Source: Alistipes sp. (GTDB taxonomy: Bacteria > Bacteroidota > Bacteroidia > Bacteroidales > Rikenellaceae). From it: 57,395 bases of DNA. The position numbers and the translations under genes were made by a program. Positions within the stretch are counted from its first letter, which is position 1. Every line of letters begins with the position of its first letter. The notes below the pieces were generated by a model. The model was not told where the DNA came from and did not search any database. It saw only the letters and a program-made list of their open reading frames with translations. The stretch spans positions 1-57,395 of the forward strand of contig JAFVWO010000099.1 in assembly GCA_017501625.1 (NCBI GenBank), given 5' to 3'. This document shows, piece by piece, positions 43,180-52,595 of this stretch.

Positions 43180-44850
43180 TCAGTATTTGAATGAACTGCC
43201 GCCGATAAACTCCCTAAGGAGCGACGTGGGCGGTATCTCGTCGGGAGCAATGGGCACGAAGTTGTCGAGGAACTTGAGCATGCGTCGTGCCTCGGCATAC
43301 TCCGGAGCCGTATCGGGCACCTCGCGTAACACAGGCTCGGCAATGGCACGGAGAACAGATATTTCGTAGAAGAGCGACGAGTTGAACATCACGTTGGCAT
43401 TCTCCTGATAGGGGAATATATGTCGCTCCTCACCCCTACGTACCGAGGGCCACATCGCAAGTGTTCGCAGAGCATCGTTACCACGTGTGGCATTGTCGCG
43501 TATGGTACGACGGAGCAGGCGGTTGTCCGTGGTCGGTATGCGCGAAAAATTATCCATCGCCACAGATGTGAAACACGAGATGTATATCTTGAACTTTTCG
43601 CCATCGGCAATGCCGGGCGTAAGGCGCGGGTTAAGCGCATGGATACCCTCGAGGATGAGTATCGAGCGTGGGCCGAGCTGCAACGGCTTGTCGTGCCACT
43701 GGCGCTTGCCCGAGATAAAGTCGTAACGCGGGATGTCGACACTCTCGCCACGCGCAAGACGGCGCAGGTGGTCGTTCAACGTCGCAAGGTCGATGGCCTC
43801 GAGAACCTCAAAGTCGGGCTTACCATCCTCGCCCACAGGGGTCTTATCGCGGTCTACGAAGTAGTCGTCCAAGGCTATAAGCACGGGGTCAAGACCCAAG
43901 ACACGTAGTTGCACACCGAGGCGCTTCGAGAATGTCGTCTTGCCACTCGACGAGGGACCCGAGATAAGCGCCATGCGCACACCACGCTCCACATTTGCCT
44001 CGGCAATGGAGCGGGCAATAGAGGCTATCTTATTTTCGTGGAAGGCCTCGGCAATCTTTATCAGCTCCGAGGCATCACCCTCCATGACACGACGGTTAAG
44101 GTCACCAACGGTGGGCACGCCCATAATATCTATCCAGCGCTGATACTCATGGAAGATGTCGAACATCTTGTCGTGGTGGATGACCGTCGTCAGCTGCTCG
44201 GGGTTGCTACGCGACGGCAACGCCACGTAGAAGCCATTGTAGTAGGGCACAAGGTCGAAACGTGCCACATATTGAGATGAGGGAGCAAGCGCCCCATAGA
44301 AGTATCCCGGCATATCACCGAGGTGGTTTACCGTGCGGTAGAGGTGCGGACGTGTATTTAGCAGCTCGAGTCTGTCGTCGAAGCCATACGCGGCATACTC
44401 ACGTGCGACATCCTCGGCCAAGCACTTGGAGCGCGTGATAGGGAGGTTGCGAGCCACAACATCCTCCATGCGCAGCTTTAGAAGCGTGGCATCCTCAGCC
44501 GTGAGTGGTCGTCTATCGTCATACTCGGCATAGAAGCCGTTGCCAAGTGTGTGGCGTATGCGCAACTTACGCTCGGGGTAGAGCTCCAGCGAGGCCTTCT
44601 GCATGACGAAGGACAATGTGCGTTGGTATACCCTATAGCCCTCATAGTGGCGCATATCGAAGAACTCAACCGTGACAGGCTTATATATGCGGTAGCTGAG
44701 CTCCTTATATTGGTTGTTCACCCTCGCTGCAAGCATGGGATATGGCTGCTCCAAGCATGCCGACAGGAGCACCTCCATGAGTGTCGAGCCCACCTCCACG
44801 CTCATCACAGCGCCATTATTCACCAAACGTAACTCTACAACATGAGCCAT
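43180..44850 (-). CDS. nucleoside kinase-like protein with TGS and ThrRS-SAD-like domains
   Basis: A 556-residue fusion. Residues about 1-65 resemble a TGS domain. About 85-220 resemble the second additional domain of threonyl-tRNA synthetase (NGFYAEYD near 105-112, and a Cys in RSKCLAEDVAREY). The rest is a phosphoribulokinase/uridine-kinase P-loop domain, with GPSSSGKTTFSKRL (about 294-307), then ALDDYFVDRDKT, DIPRYDF and LILEGIHALNP. This architecture is known in Bacteroidota and Firmicutes as a uridine kinase-like protein; the substrate is not settled. The SAD-like part lacks the full HxxxH set, so editing is doubtful. gcvP follows after 42 bases. Confidence 0.87.
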   Translation of the reverse strand: MAHVVELRLVNNGAVMSVEVGSTLMEVLLSACLEQPYPMLAARVNNQYKELSYRIYKPVTVEFFDMRHYEGYRVYQRTLSFVMQKASLELYPERKLRIRHTLGNGFYAEYDDRRPLTAEDATLLKLRMEDVVARNLPITRSKCLAEDVAREYAAYGFDDRLELLNTRPHLYRTVNHLGDMPGYFYGALAPSSQYVARFDLVPYYNGFYVALPSRSNPEQLTTVIHHDKMFDIFHEYQRWIDIMGVPTVGDLNRRVMEGDASELIKIAEAFHENKIASIARSIAEANVERGVRMALISGPSSSGKTTFSKRLGVQLRVLGLDPVLIALDDYFVDRDKTPVGEDGKPDFEVLEAIDLATLNDHLRRLARGESVDIPRYDFISGKRQWHDKPLQLGPRSILILEGIHALNPRLTPGIADGEKFKIYISCFTSVAMDNFSRIPTTDNRLLRRTIRDNATRGNDALRTLAMWPSVRRGEERHIFPYQENANVMFNSSLFYEISVLRAIAEPVLREVPDTAPEYAEARRMLKFLDNFVPIAPDEIPPTSLLREFIGGSSFKY

Positions 44851-44929
44851 TGTCTACCCTTTTTTAATTAAATTTGTGTGTAAAGATAGTAATTTTTTGT
44901 AACTTTGAAGCAATTTAACACGATAACTT
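44851..44929. promoter_or_regulatory. divergent promoter region, kinase-like gene and 5'-nucleotidase
   Basis: On the plus strand, TAACTTTG (44900-44907) is a good -7 box, with TTTG (44873-44876) 23 bp upstream. On the minus strand, TATCTTTA (44888-44881) is a probable -7 box for the kinase-like gene. Both -33 spacings are loose (22-23 bp). Confidence 0.45.
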
Positions 44930-46402
44930 ATGCGAAAAACATCATTTTTTATCACAACATTGCTCCTTATATCGCTCCTTGCGGGATGCAACAAGAGTAA
45001 CGACACGCGCCACGTATATATTATCTCGACAAACGACATACACGCCTCGATAGATGCCATGCCCAAGCTCGCGACCATCGTCCGAGAGTATGAGGCTAAG
45101 GGCACGGTTATCCTCGTAGATGCGGGCGACCGCGTAACAGGAAATGCCTATGTCGACGATGCCATAGCTCCCGGGTTGCCCATCATAGAGCTCATGAACG
45201 AGGTGGGCTACGACGTAGCCACACTCGGCAACCACGAGTTCGACAAGGGGCGCGATGTGCTCTACGCGATGCTCGAAGCATCAGACTTCGAGTGGGTGTG
45301 CTCGAACATGACCGACCTCACGGGTGACACACGCATAAAGCCGTACACGTCGATAACGGCCGAGGGCGTGGATATATGTTTTGCCGGCGTTGTCGACACC
45401 GACGGTGGAGGGCGCCCCTTGGGTGGTGACCGCTCATACGTCGACTTCAGCTTCACGCCCGACTGCGACACCGCCTACGAGCTATCTGCCATGCTCCCCG
45501 AGAGCGACTTTGTCGTGCTCCTCTCGCACATGGGCCTCGACAACGACCGTCGCTTGGCTGAGCGCCTCCCGGTGTACGATTGGATTGCCGGAGGCCATAG
45601 CCATGACATCTATGGCGGGCAGATTAACGACACCTATATCTCGCAGAACAACAAGAACCTTCGCTATGTGACCATTGCCGACATCGCCGTATGCGACGAG
45701 GAGGTTGTGCACGTCGCCTACACGCAACTTAACACGGCGGATGTTGCGGCCGACGACCGTATCGCCGCGATGGTTGCCGAGCTTAAGCTCAGCGACCCCG
45801 AATTAAACACCGTGGAGACCGTCGTAACGAGCCCCGCAACGAAGGAGGGGGTGTCGAACTTCACCATTGCCGCCCTTGCCACCTATCCCTACCCCGAGGA
45901 TTTCGTTCCCGAGATTACGATATACCACTACGGAGGCATACGTCTTGACGGCTTCGACGAGGGCGACCTTAAGCGTGTAGATATCCTCAACAACGACCCC
46001 TTCCTTTCGACCATATACATCGGTGAGATGACCCCTCGCGAGATAGAGCAATTTATCATCGACAAGTATAATAACGGCACACCCGAGAATGTCGATAAGG
46101 AGTCGCACTACCCCTACTTCCGCTCCGACTTAGAGTACACCATCATCCTCAGCGAGGAGCCTGCGGAGAGCCCCGATGCCATAGGCATAAAACACAACCT
46201 CGCACCGCGCAAATATCGCGTAGCGATGTGCAACTACGTTGCCGAGAACTATATAGACAAGGATTTGGTTGCTTCACGCCTACACAACACGGGCATCACC
46301 GTGCGCGAGGCGATGCTACGTTATGCCCGTAGCTTCACGGAGGGCTACATGCCCGATAACAAGTGTTATCAAGACGAGGTGCGCGCCTCGGAACAGAAGT
46401 AG
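44930..46402 (+). CDS. 5'-nucleotidase/metallophosphatase lipoprotein, UshA-like
   Basis: A 490-residue lipoprotein with lipidated Cys20 (SLLAGC). The N-terminal calcineurin-like phosphatase domain has TNDIHAS (metal Asp and His), DAGDRVTG, GNHEFDKG, LLSHMGLDND and GGHSHDIY, which together supply the two-metal site. The C-terminal 5'-nucleotidase domain (about 290-480) has HYGGIRLDGFDEGDL and the late LEYTIIL. It would dephosphorylate nucleotides or related sugars in the periplasm or at the surface. It has its own promoter; rnhB starts 6 bases after its stop. Confidence 0.9.
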   Translation: MRKTSFFITTLLLISLLAGCNKSNDTRHVYIISTNDIHASIDAMPKLATIVREYEAKGTVILVDAGDRVTGNAYVDDAIAPGLPIIELMNEVGYDVATLGNHEFDKGRDVLYAMLEASDFEWVCSNMTDLTGDTRIKPYTSITAEGVDICFAGVVDTDGGGRPLGGDRSYVDFSFTPDCDTAYELSAMLPESDFVVLLSHMGLDNDRRLAERLPVYDWIAGGHSHDIYGGQINDTYISQNNKNLRYVTIADIAVCDEEVVHVAYTQLNTADVAADDRIAAMVAELKLSDPELNTVETVVTSPATKEGVSNFTIAALATYPYPEDFVPEITIYHYGGIRLDGFDEGDLKRVDILNNDPFLSTIYIGEMTPREIEQFIIDKYNNGTPENVDKESHYPYFRSDLEYTIILSEEPAESPDAIGIKHNLAPRKYRVAMCNYVAENYIDKDLVASRLHNTGITVREAMLRYARSFTEGYMPDNKCYQDEVRASEQK

Positions 46403-46408
46403 AGGAGT

Positions 46409-47005
46409 ATGTTAGAGAACTGTTTCCAGAGCGAGCTTATCGAGGCGGGGTGTGACGAGGCGGGGCGCGGATGCCTTGCCGGCTCGGTATTTGCTGCTGC
46501 GGTGATACTACCACCCGACTTCCACCACCCCCTTCTTAACGACTCGAAGCAGATGACCGAGCGTCGTCGCAACATCCTGCGCGAGATTATCGAGCGCGAG
46601 GCCATAGCATGGCATGTGGAGGAGGTCACGGCCGAGCGCATCGACAAGATAAACATCCTCAACGCCTCAATCGAGGGCATGAACCTGTCAATCAAGGCTC
46701 TCACGCCACAACCCGAGTATGTCATCATCGATGGCAACCGCTTTCATACCGACCTCACCATACCGTGGCGCACCATCATAAAGGGCGATGGCAAATATGC
46801 CAACATCGCGGCAGCCTCGGTACTCGCCAAGACCCACCGCGATGAGTATATGATGCGCTTAGCCACGGAGTATCCCGCCTACGGCTGGGACAAGAATAAG
46901 GGCTACCCCACACGCGAACACCGCCTCGCAATACGACAATATGGCCTTACGCCCTATCATCGTCTGTCGTTCAATACCTCACCCGAGCAGTTAGAGCTCT
47001 TTTAG
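46409..47005 (+). CDS. rnhB: ribonuclease HII
   Basis: A 198-residue RNase HII that cleaves the RNA strand of RNA-DNA hybrids and single ribonucleotides embedded in DNA. The catalytic start is GCDEAGRGCLAG, with Asp16 and Glu17. The third acid lies in VIIDGN, and the fourth region in AAASVLAKTHRDEYM. Length and order are standard. Its stop at 47003-47005 is one base from the convergent GH2 gene stop, so there is no space for a terminator. Confidence 0.95.
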   Translation: MLENCFQSELIEAGCDEAGRGCLAGSVFAAAVILPPDFHHPLLNDSKQMTERRRNILREIIEREAIAWHVEEVTAERIDKINILNASIEGMNLSIKALTPQPEYVIIDGNRFHTDLTIPWRTIIKGDGKYANIAAASVLAKTHRDEYMMRLATEYPAYGWDKNKGYPTREHRLAIRQYGLTPYHRLSFNTSPEQLELF

Positions 47006-47006
47006 G

Positions 47007-49043
47007 CTACCTAAGCAGGGTGCTACGGCCGACGTTGAGCACCATGCTGTCGCGTTGCACCCCGAGGCTATCGACAGCCGTAACGACGACACGCCCGTTG
47101 ATGACGAGCGAGTCGGCACGATATTCACACCTCGAAACACGATGCACAGGCACCGTATCAGCGCCAATCATAAGCGTAGGCGTACCCTCCGAACTATATA
47201 CATCGATGGTTTGATTGATATTACGGCGCTCCGTCCAGCGGCGCTCGGGAATATACAGCGTAGGCTCACTATCGTTCCACAGCGCACGGTAGAGGTAGTA
47301 TGCATCCTTCTTAGTAACATGGTCGTAGGCCACAACACCCGACTGATTGAGTCCATAAGGTCGTCGCGAGGATGCGTAGTCGAACATGCTGCTAAGCCAT
47401 ACGCCCCAAAATATATCCGCCTCGCTAATAATTGAGGCATAGCGCTCATGCATATATGTCTGTCGGCGCTCGGGATGGTGGCGCGTACCACGCTGGGCAC
47501 GCTCGATATGCTCGGTGCGATGCTCCGTGCTACCCTCCTCGCCATAGCAAACGCCATAGCGCATATCGCCCCACGACTTATTCGATGCCAACTGTCGGCA
47601 CCATACCGCAACATCCTCGACCGACCCCTTCATATAACCTACACTCTGGCGGAAGACAACGAGGTCCGTGACAAAGTTAATATCGCCATCCGAATTACTG
47701 CATCCTACCGTCAGGCGCGAGGGGTCAAGGCTATGCGCTCGCTCGTTAAGCTCGCGCACATACTCCACAACATCATCACCCCTTTGCCACACCTGCTCGA
47801 AGAGACCCCACATGACAACCGAGGGGTGATTCATATTCTGCGCCACAATCTCTTCAAGCTGAGCCAAGCCGTTATTACGAAAGGATGCCGAGGGATAGTA
47901 ACATATATCCGAGAACGACAGCGGCGAGCGGCCAAAGGGCATATCTACCCATACAAGCACGCCATCCCTATCGCAGCGCTCGTACATATACGAAGAGTGA
48001 GGACCATAGAGCGAGCGTATGGCATTAGCACCCATATCGGCAATAATATCGAGATCGGAATCTATGTCGTGGGGTGCGACTGCCGTAGCCTTACCCTGAC
48101 GGTCGTGGGCCATATTTACGCCACGCACAGCAACAGGCTTACCATTGATACACAGCCTATTATCCTCATTAACACTTATATCGCGGAAGCCCGTCGTGAG
48201 GGTTATAACATCCTCCGGATGGCGCACATCGCCAAGCACAACCTCCACACGATAGAGCGTCGGCGAGGTGGGGCTCCAGAGTTTAGGAGCGGCAATCTCG
48301 AAGGGGAGGTCTATAGGGCGCTCCTCGACGAGCTTGGCGTTACGCACAACGTGGTGGTCAACCTCGTAGCCATCATCACCGACGATGCGCATCGTCACCG
48401 TAGCGTGGTCCATCGTCGGCGTAGAGACGTAGACACGCACAACACCCTTGGCGACATCCTCCGAGATGCTCTGTTGCATGACATATACACCCTCGGTAGA
48501 GTGGTTCAGGGGCGAGATTATATTCTGACCCGTAACCATCAGCTCCACATCGCGATATATGCCACCGGCGAGGTCTATATCCGACGACACGGGGAGAATA
48601 TCGCTACGCATATTGTTCGACACGACAACGCGCAGGAAGTTATCGGCACCAAACTTCACCCTATCCGTGATTTCGAGCGTGAAGGCGGTGAAGCCTCCGG
48701 CATGAGAACCTACATAATAGCCATTTACAAAGATATCGGCCATGCTCTGCACACCCCCAAAGCGCAGGAACAAACGCCTACCCTCCCATAGCTGCGGGAC
48801 GTACAACTCACGGGTGTAGTTTGCCGTGGTGCGCAGGTAGTCGCCCTCGCCACACTCCCTATTCCACGTATGGGGCAATGTGACGACCGAGGCATTAGCA
48901 GCATCGGCATCCGTGGCGAAGTAGAAGTTCCAGTTATCATTGATATTATACGTGGCACGTGTAGGCTCCGCAGCCGTGGCCGCGAGCGCAACAGATAGCG
49001 CCACAAAGATAGATAGTATTACTCGCTTACACATCATAGTCAT
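47007..49043 (-). CDS. secreted glycoside hydrolase family 2-like protein
   Basis: A 678-residue exported protein with a signal peptide (about 1-25, ATAAEP). It has the GH2 layout: a sugar-binding jelly roll (about 30-175, LPHTWN and FVNGYYVGSHAGGFTAF), an immunoglobulin-like domain (about 180-290), and a TIM barrel (about 292-590) starting with NGKPVAVRGVNMAHD. The usual acid/base motif W(S/G)LxNE reads WGLFEQ (412-417), so the Glu position carries Gln with a Glu beside it. The expected nucleophile motif SEYGAG reads CYGEEG (499-504). Ordinary beta-galactosidase activity is therefore uncertain; a changed mechanism, non-catalytic binding role or different subfamily is possible. It ends one base from convergent rnhB. 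Confidence 0.83.
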   Translation of the reverse strand: MTMMCKRVILSIFVALSVALAATAAEPTRATYNINDNWNFYFATDADAANASVVTLPHTWNRECGEGDYLRTTANYTRELYVPQLWEGRRLFLRFGGVQSMADIFVNGYYVGSHAGGFTAFTLEITDRVKFGADNFLRVVVSNNMRSDILPVSSDIDLAGGIYRDVELMVTGQNIISPLNHSTEGVYVMQQSISEDVAKGVVRVYVSTPTMDHATVTMRIVGDDGYEVDHHVVRNAKLVEERPIDLPFEIAAPKLWSPTSPTLYRVEVVLGDVRHPEDVITLTTGFRDISVNEDNRLCINGKPVAVRGVNMAHDRQGKATAVAPHDIDSDLDIIADMGANAIRSLYGPHSSYMYERCDRDGVLVWVDMPFGRSPLSFSDICYYPSASFRNNGLAQLEEIVAQNMNHPSVVMWGLFEQVWQRGDDVVEYVRELNERAHSLDPSRLTVGCSNSDGDINFVTDLVVFRQSVGYMKGSVEDVAVWCRQLASNKSWGDMRYGVCYGEEGSTEHRTEHIERAQRGTRHHPERRQTYMHERYASIISEADIFWGVWLSSMFDYASSRRPYGLNQSGVVAYDHVTKKDAYYLYRALWNDSEPTLYIPERRWTERRNINQTIDVYSSEGTPTLMIGADTVPVHRVSRCEYRADSLVINGRVVVTAVDSLGVQRDSMVLNVGRSTLLR

Positions 49044-49129
49044 AATTTACGTTGCAAATATACAAATAAAGAAAAAAATTTGTATCTTCGTGCGGAAATA
49101 ATAACATCAATAAGGATAGCATTAACGCA
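49044..49129. promoter_or_regulatory. divergent promoter region, GH2 gene and cvpA
   Basis: TATATTTG reads on the minus strand at 49062-49055, a good -7 box for the GH2 gene. TATCTTCG at 49083-49090 is a one-base variant -7 box for cvpA on the plus strand. Well-spaced -33 boxes are not clear for either. Confidence 0.4.
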
Positions 49130-49768
49130 ATGATTATCGATATTATCATAGCTGTCGTAGCCCTCTTTGCCCTCGTCTTAGGCTGGCGCCGAGGCTTTGT
49201 TGTGCAGCTATGCCAGCTCGTAGGCCTCTACATCGCCATACTCATAGCTCCGGAGTTTGCGGGCGAAATAGGCGCCACGTTCAGCGACGACCCGGGCCTT
49301 GCCTACATCGTAGGCTTTGCCATCATCATCGTAGGCACATGGCTTGTAGTGTGGATTTTAGCCCCACTGCTCAGGAAGATGCTCTTCTGGGACTTCCTAC
49401 GCAACGTAGACTCACTCATGGGCGCCACGTTAGCCATAGCGACACTATTCATCATAACATCCGTAGGCTGCTCACTGTTCCGCACCGCCAACATCGGCGA
49501 GGTGCGCACCGAGAAGATTTTGGAGCTGGGAGCTCAGGGCCTAAGTCCCGAAGAGCAAGAGGCGTATATCGAGAAGCTCGAGAACAAGGATGTCTCGATG
49601 CGCGAATATTTCGATGCCAAATACATAGACTACGACACGCTCAACGAGTCGAGGCTGTTTGGCCCCCTCGCATCGATAGGCGACACGCTATGCCCCGGTC
49701 TTGACGACTTCAAGGCGGAGATGATGGAGATAGCCGTAACAATAGCAACAGCAGATGAGAGAGGATAG
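49130..49768 (+). CDS. cvpA: CvpA-family membrane protein
   Basis: A 212-residue inner-membrane protein with four hydrophobic segments in the first 125 residues and the family opening (DIIIAVVALFALVLGWRRGFV, where GWRRGF is the signature). The remaining region is hydrophilic and helical (ILELGAQGLSPEEQEAYIEKLENKD). CvpA is linked to colicin V production and envelope homeostasis in enterobacteria; the molecular function is unknown. It overlaps rsgA by 14 bases. Confidence 0.87.
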   Translation: MIIDIIIAVVALFALVLGWRRGFVVQLCQLVGLYIAILIAPEFAGEIGATFSDDPGLAYIVGFAIIIVGTWLVVWILAPLLRKMLFWDFLRNVDSLMGATLAIATLFIITSVGCSLFRTANIGEVRTEKILELGAQGLSPEEQEAYIEKLENKDVSMREYFDAKYIDYDTLNESRLFGPLASIGDTLCPGLDDFKAEMMEIAVTIATADERG

Positions 49769-50693
49769 CACAAAAGAGAGCATCGAGGGTATCGTCATAA
49801 GCGCGACGGGAAGTTGGTACGAGGTGGCAACGGAGCATGGCCGCCTCAACTGCCGCATACGTGGCCGCCTGCGCCTTAAGGGTGTGCGCTCGACAAATCC
49901 CGTGGTCGTGGGCGACCGTGTCGTTGTCGAGCCCGATGGCGACAGTAGCGCCATCGTTGCCATCGTGCCACGTCGCAACTACGTCATACGCCGCGCCTCG
50001 AACCTCTCGAAAGAGTCGCACATCATCGCGGCAAATGTCGATCGCGCTCTCCTTATCGTCACGCTCCACTCCCCCGCGACACCCAAGGAGTTTGTCGACC
50101 GCTTTCTCGTCACGTGCGAGGCATACAAGGTGCCCGTAAGCATCGTCCTCGGCAAAGCCGACACACTCACGGGCGAGGCGGAGGAGGAGGCTGCCGCGTT
50201 TTCGGACATATACCGCGATGCGGGATATGAGGTTTTGCGCCTGTCGTCCACGACGGGCGAGGGTGTCGAAGAGATACGCGCACTCCTCACCAACCACACG
50301 ACGCTCGTGGCGGGTAATTCGGGCGTGGGCAAGTCGACACTCGTGAGGGCCATAGACCCCACTCTCGACATACGCACGGGCGACATCTCCGAGAGCCATC
50401 ATAAGGGCAAGCACACCACCACATTCTCGACGATGTACCCCATAGCCGGAGGATACATTATAGACACTCCCGGAATCAAGGGCTTCGGCCTCATCGACAT
50501 CGACAGCAAGGAGCTATGCCGCTACTTCCCCGAGATGATGCGCCTTGCCCCCGAGTGCCGCTTCTACAACTGCACACATACGCACGAGCCGGGCTGTGCC
50601 GTGCAGGAGGCCGTAAAGGAGGGGCGCGTGGCATGGTCGCGCTACGATAGTTACCTGAAAATATTGGACGAAGATGACAAATATCGCAAGTAG
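49755..50693 (+). CDS. rsgA: ribosome small subunit-dependent GTPase A
   Basis: A 312-residue circularly permuted GTPase that matures the 30S subunit. An N-terminal OB domain (about 8-75) is followed by the permuted G domain: G4 as LGKAD, then G1 GNSGVGKST (about 191-199), G2 KGKHTTTFS and G3 DTPGIKGFG. A zinc site with Cys and His residues follows (CRFYNCTHTHEPGC). The order is characteristic of RsgA (YjeQ). It overlaps cvpA by 14 bases and the methyltransferase gene by 20 bases, which suggests coupled translation. Confidence 0.96.
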   Translation: MREDSTKESIEGIVISATGSWYEVATEHGRLNCRIRGRLRLKGVRSTNPVVVGDRVVVEPDGDSSAIVAIVPRRNYVIRRASNLSKESHIIAANVDRALLIVTLHSPATPKEFVDRFLVTCEAYKVPVSIVLGKADTLTGEAEEEAAAFSDIYRDAGYEVLRLSSTTGEGVEEIRALLTNHTTLVAGNSGVGKSTLVRAIDPTLDIRTGDISESHHKGKHTTTFSTMYPIAGGYIIDTPGIKGFGLIDIDSKELCRYFPEMMRLAPECRFYNCTHTHEPGCAVQEAVKEGRVAWSRYDSYLKILDEDDKYRK

Positions 50694-51396
50694 ACTACGC
50701 ACCGAGGAGCATAGCGAAGCATGGCTCCGCGAGCGCCTCGACTATATGACACAGTTTATCACCGAGGAGCGCAAGGAGGTGCTCAACCGCACCGTCGAGA
50801 GCCGCACGCACTATATGCGTATCCTCACCGAGAATATGTTCCACCCGCAGAACGCCAGCGCCATCATGCGCCACTGCGAGGCCTTCGGCATACAACAGAT
50901 ACACACCGTCGAGGATAGGTGTAAATTCGACCCCTCGGTAAACATCGTGCGTGGCACGGAAAAGTGGGTAGATGTCGAGCACCACGAGACCACGGCCGAG
51001 GCTCTTGCAGCGCTCAAGGCCGAGGGCTACCGCATCGTGGCAACAACACCCCACCGCTGTAGCGCGACACCCGAGAGCTTCGATGTGACGAAGGGTAAAT
51101 TTGTCCTTGTCTTCGGCACGGAGCATGCAGGCATCTCGGACGAGGTTATAGCCGCTGCCGACGACTTCCTCATGATACCCATGTGCGGCATGGTCGAGAG
51201 CCTCAACGTCTCGGCCTCAGCCGCCATACTTATATACATGCTCTCGGAGCGCATACGCCAGCAGGTCGAGGGCTGGCAGCTGAGCGACTACGACAAACTA
51301 AGACTCCTCACGCGCTGGACGATGTCCTCCGTGCGCGACTTCGAGGGTATCCTCCGCCGCGCCGAGCGTAACGGTAAACTATCCGTCGAATATTAA
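50674..51396 (+). CDS. trmH: TrmH-family (SpoU) RNA 2'-O-methyltransferase
   Basis: A 240-residue SPOUT methyltransferase. The three SpoU motifs are visible: an Asn-rich first motif (HPQNASAIMRHCEAFG, about 49-64), VFGTEHAGIS (second, about 147-156) and IPMCGMVESLNVSASAAI (third, about 168-185), which form the trefoil knot that binds SAM. It resembles TrmH, which makes Gm18 in tRNA; an rRNA substrate is not excluded. It sits between rsgA and the aminotransferase. Confidence 0.88.
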   Translation: MTNIASRLRTEEHSEAWLRERLDYMTQFITEERKEVLNRTVESRTHYMRILTENMFHPQNASAIMRHCEAFGIQQIHTVEDRCKFDPSVNIVRGTEKWVDVEHHETTAEALAALKAEGYRIVATTPHRCSATPESFDVTKGKFVLVFGTEHAGISDEVIAAADDFLMIPMCGMVESLNVSASAAILIYMLSERIRQQVEGWQLSDYDKLRLLTRWTMSSVRDFEGILRRAERNGKLSVEY

Positions 51397-51401
51397 CTCT
51401 T

Positions 51402-52595
51402 ATGATACTACGTAAACAATTTTTGGAGCATGTGGGGCAGACATCGCCCTCGCCTATGATGATTGAGGTGGAGCGCGCCGAGGGCACGTTCTTCTACACT
51501 CCCGAGGGTAAGCGTTATTTCGACCTCGTGGCGGGAGTGTCAGTGAGCAACGTGGGGCATGCCAACCCCGAAGTTATACGTGCCGTGCAGGAGCAAGCGG
51601 CCGACTACATGCACGTCATGGTCTATGGCGAGATGGTCGAGCGACCACAGGTGGAGTATGCCCGCCTTATCGCCGAGTTGCTCCCCGGCCAGCTCGACTG
51701 CGTATACTTTGTCAACTCGGGTGCCGAGGCTGTGGAGGTGGCCCTGAAGCTCGCAAAACGCTATACCGGTCGCACGGAGCTTATATCCATGCGTCGCGCC
51801 TACCACGGCTCGACACATGGTGCTATGTCGATGATGGGAACACCCGAGGGCGAGGAGTGGAAGGCTGAATTTAGACCCCTTCTCCCCGATGTCAAGTCCA
51901 TAAGATTCAACTCCTTCGACGACCTTAACGACATCACCGAGCGTACCGCGGGTGTGCTCTGCGAGGTTGTTCAGGGCGAGGCGGGCGTAAGGCTCCCCAA
52001 CCCCGCATGGCTACGCGCCCTACGCGCCCGCTGCACGGAGGTGGGGGCGCTCCTTATCTTCGACGAGATACAGACAGGCATGGGGCGCACGGGCGCAATG
52101 TTCGCCTCGACGAAGTACGGCATCACACCCGATGTGGTATGTTTAGCTAAGGCCTTCGGTGGCGGCATGCCCCTCGGTGGCGTAGCGGCAAATAGACAAA
52201 TATTACACTCATTTACTCATAACCCCTGCCTCGGACATATCACCACGTTTGGTGGTCATCCCGTGTGTTGTGCCGCAGGCCTTGCAGCACTCAAATACCT
52301 CAACAACAACAACATTGTCGAGAGCGTAGAGCATAAGGGTGCGATGTTCGAGGAGCGGCTAAGCAAGCATCCCCGCGTATTGGAAATTCGTCGCTCGGGA
52401 CTTTTATTGGCCTTGGAACTTGGCGAGGCCGAATACCTCTACCGCCTGATGGAGATTTTCAAGGAGGAGGGCATCATGAGCGACTGGTTCCTCTACTGCG
52501 ACACGGCATTCCGCATCTCGCCGCCGCTAACCATCACGGAGGCCGAAATAGAGGAGTGTTGCACCATCATCGAGCGCTCGTTAGATAGGTTGTAG
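51402..52595 (+). CDS. class III pyridoxal-phosphate aminotransferase
   Basis: A 397-residue aminotransferase. The fold signatures are VNSGAEAVEVALKLAKRYTGR (about 106-126), RAYHGSTHGAMS, LIFDEIQTGMGRTG (about 222-235), and Lys250 in LAKAFGGGMPLGG as the PLP Schiff base. It belongs with the ornithine or acetylornithine aminotransferase group by overall pattern, but substrate specificity cannot be read from the motifs. It is the last gene of cvpA-rsgA-trmH-aminotransferase. No arginine or lysine biosynthesis genes are close. Confidence 0.87.
   Translation: MILRKQFLEHVGQTSPSPMMIEVERAEGTFFYTPEGKRYFDLVAGVSVSNVGHANPEVIRAVQEQAADYMHVMVYGEMVERPQVEYARLIAELLPGQLDCVYFVNSGAEAVEVALKLAKRYTGRTELISMRRAYHGSTHGAMSMMGTPEGEEWKAEFRPLLPDVKSIRFNSFDDLNDITERTAGVLCEVVQGEAGVRLPNPAWLRALRARCTEVGALLIFDEIQTGMGRTGAMFASTKYGITPDVVCLAKAFGGGMPLGGVAANRQILHSFTHNPCLGHITTFGGHPVCCAAGLAALKYLNNNNIVESVEHKGAMFEERLSKHPRVLEIRRSGLLLALELGEAEYLYRLMEIFKEEGIMSDWFLYCDTAFRISPPLTITEAEIEECCTIIERSLDRL

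Noticed and set aside
47448-48791. 447-codon plus-strand frame
   Set aside because: It is antisense to the GH2 gene; the length results from codon bias.
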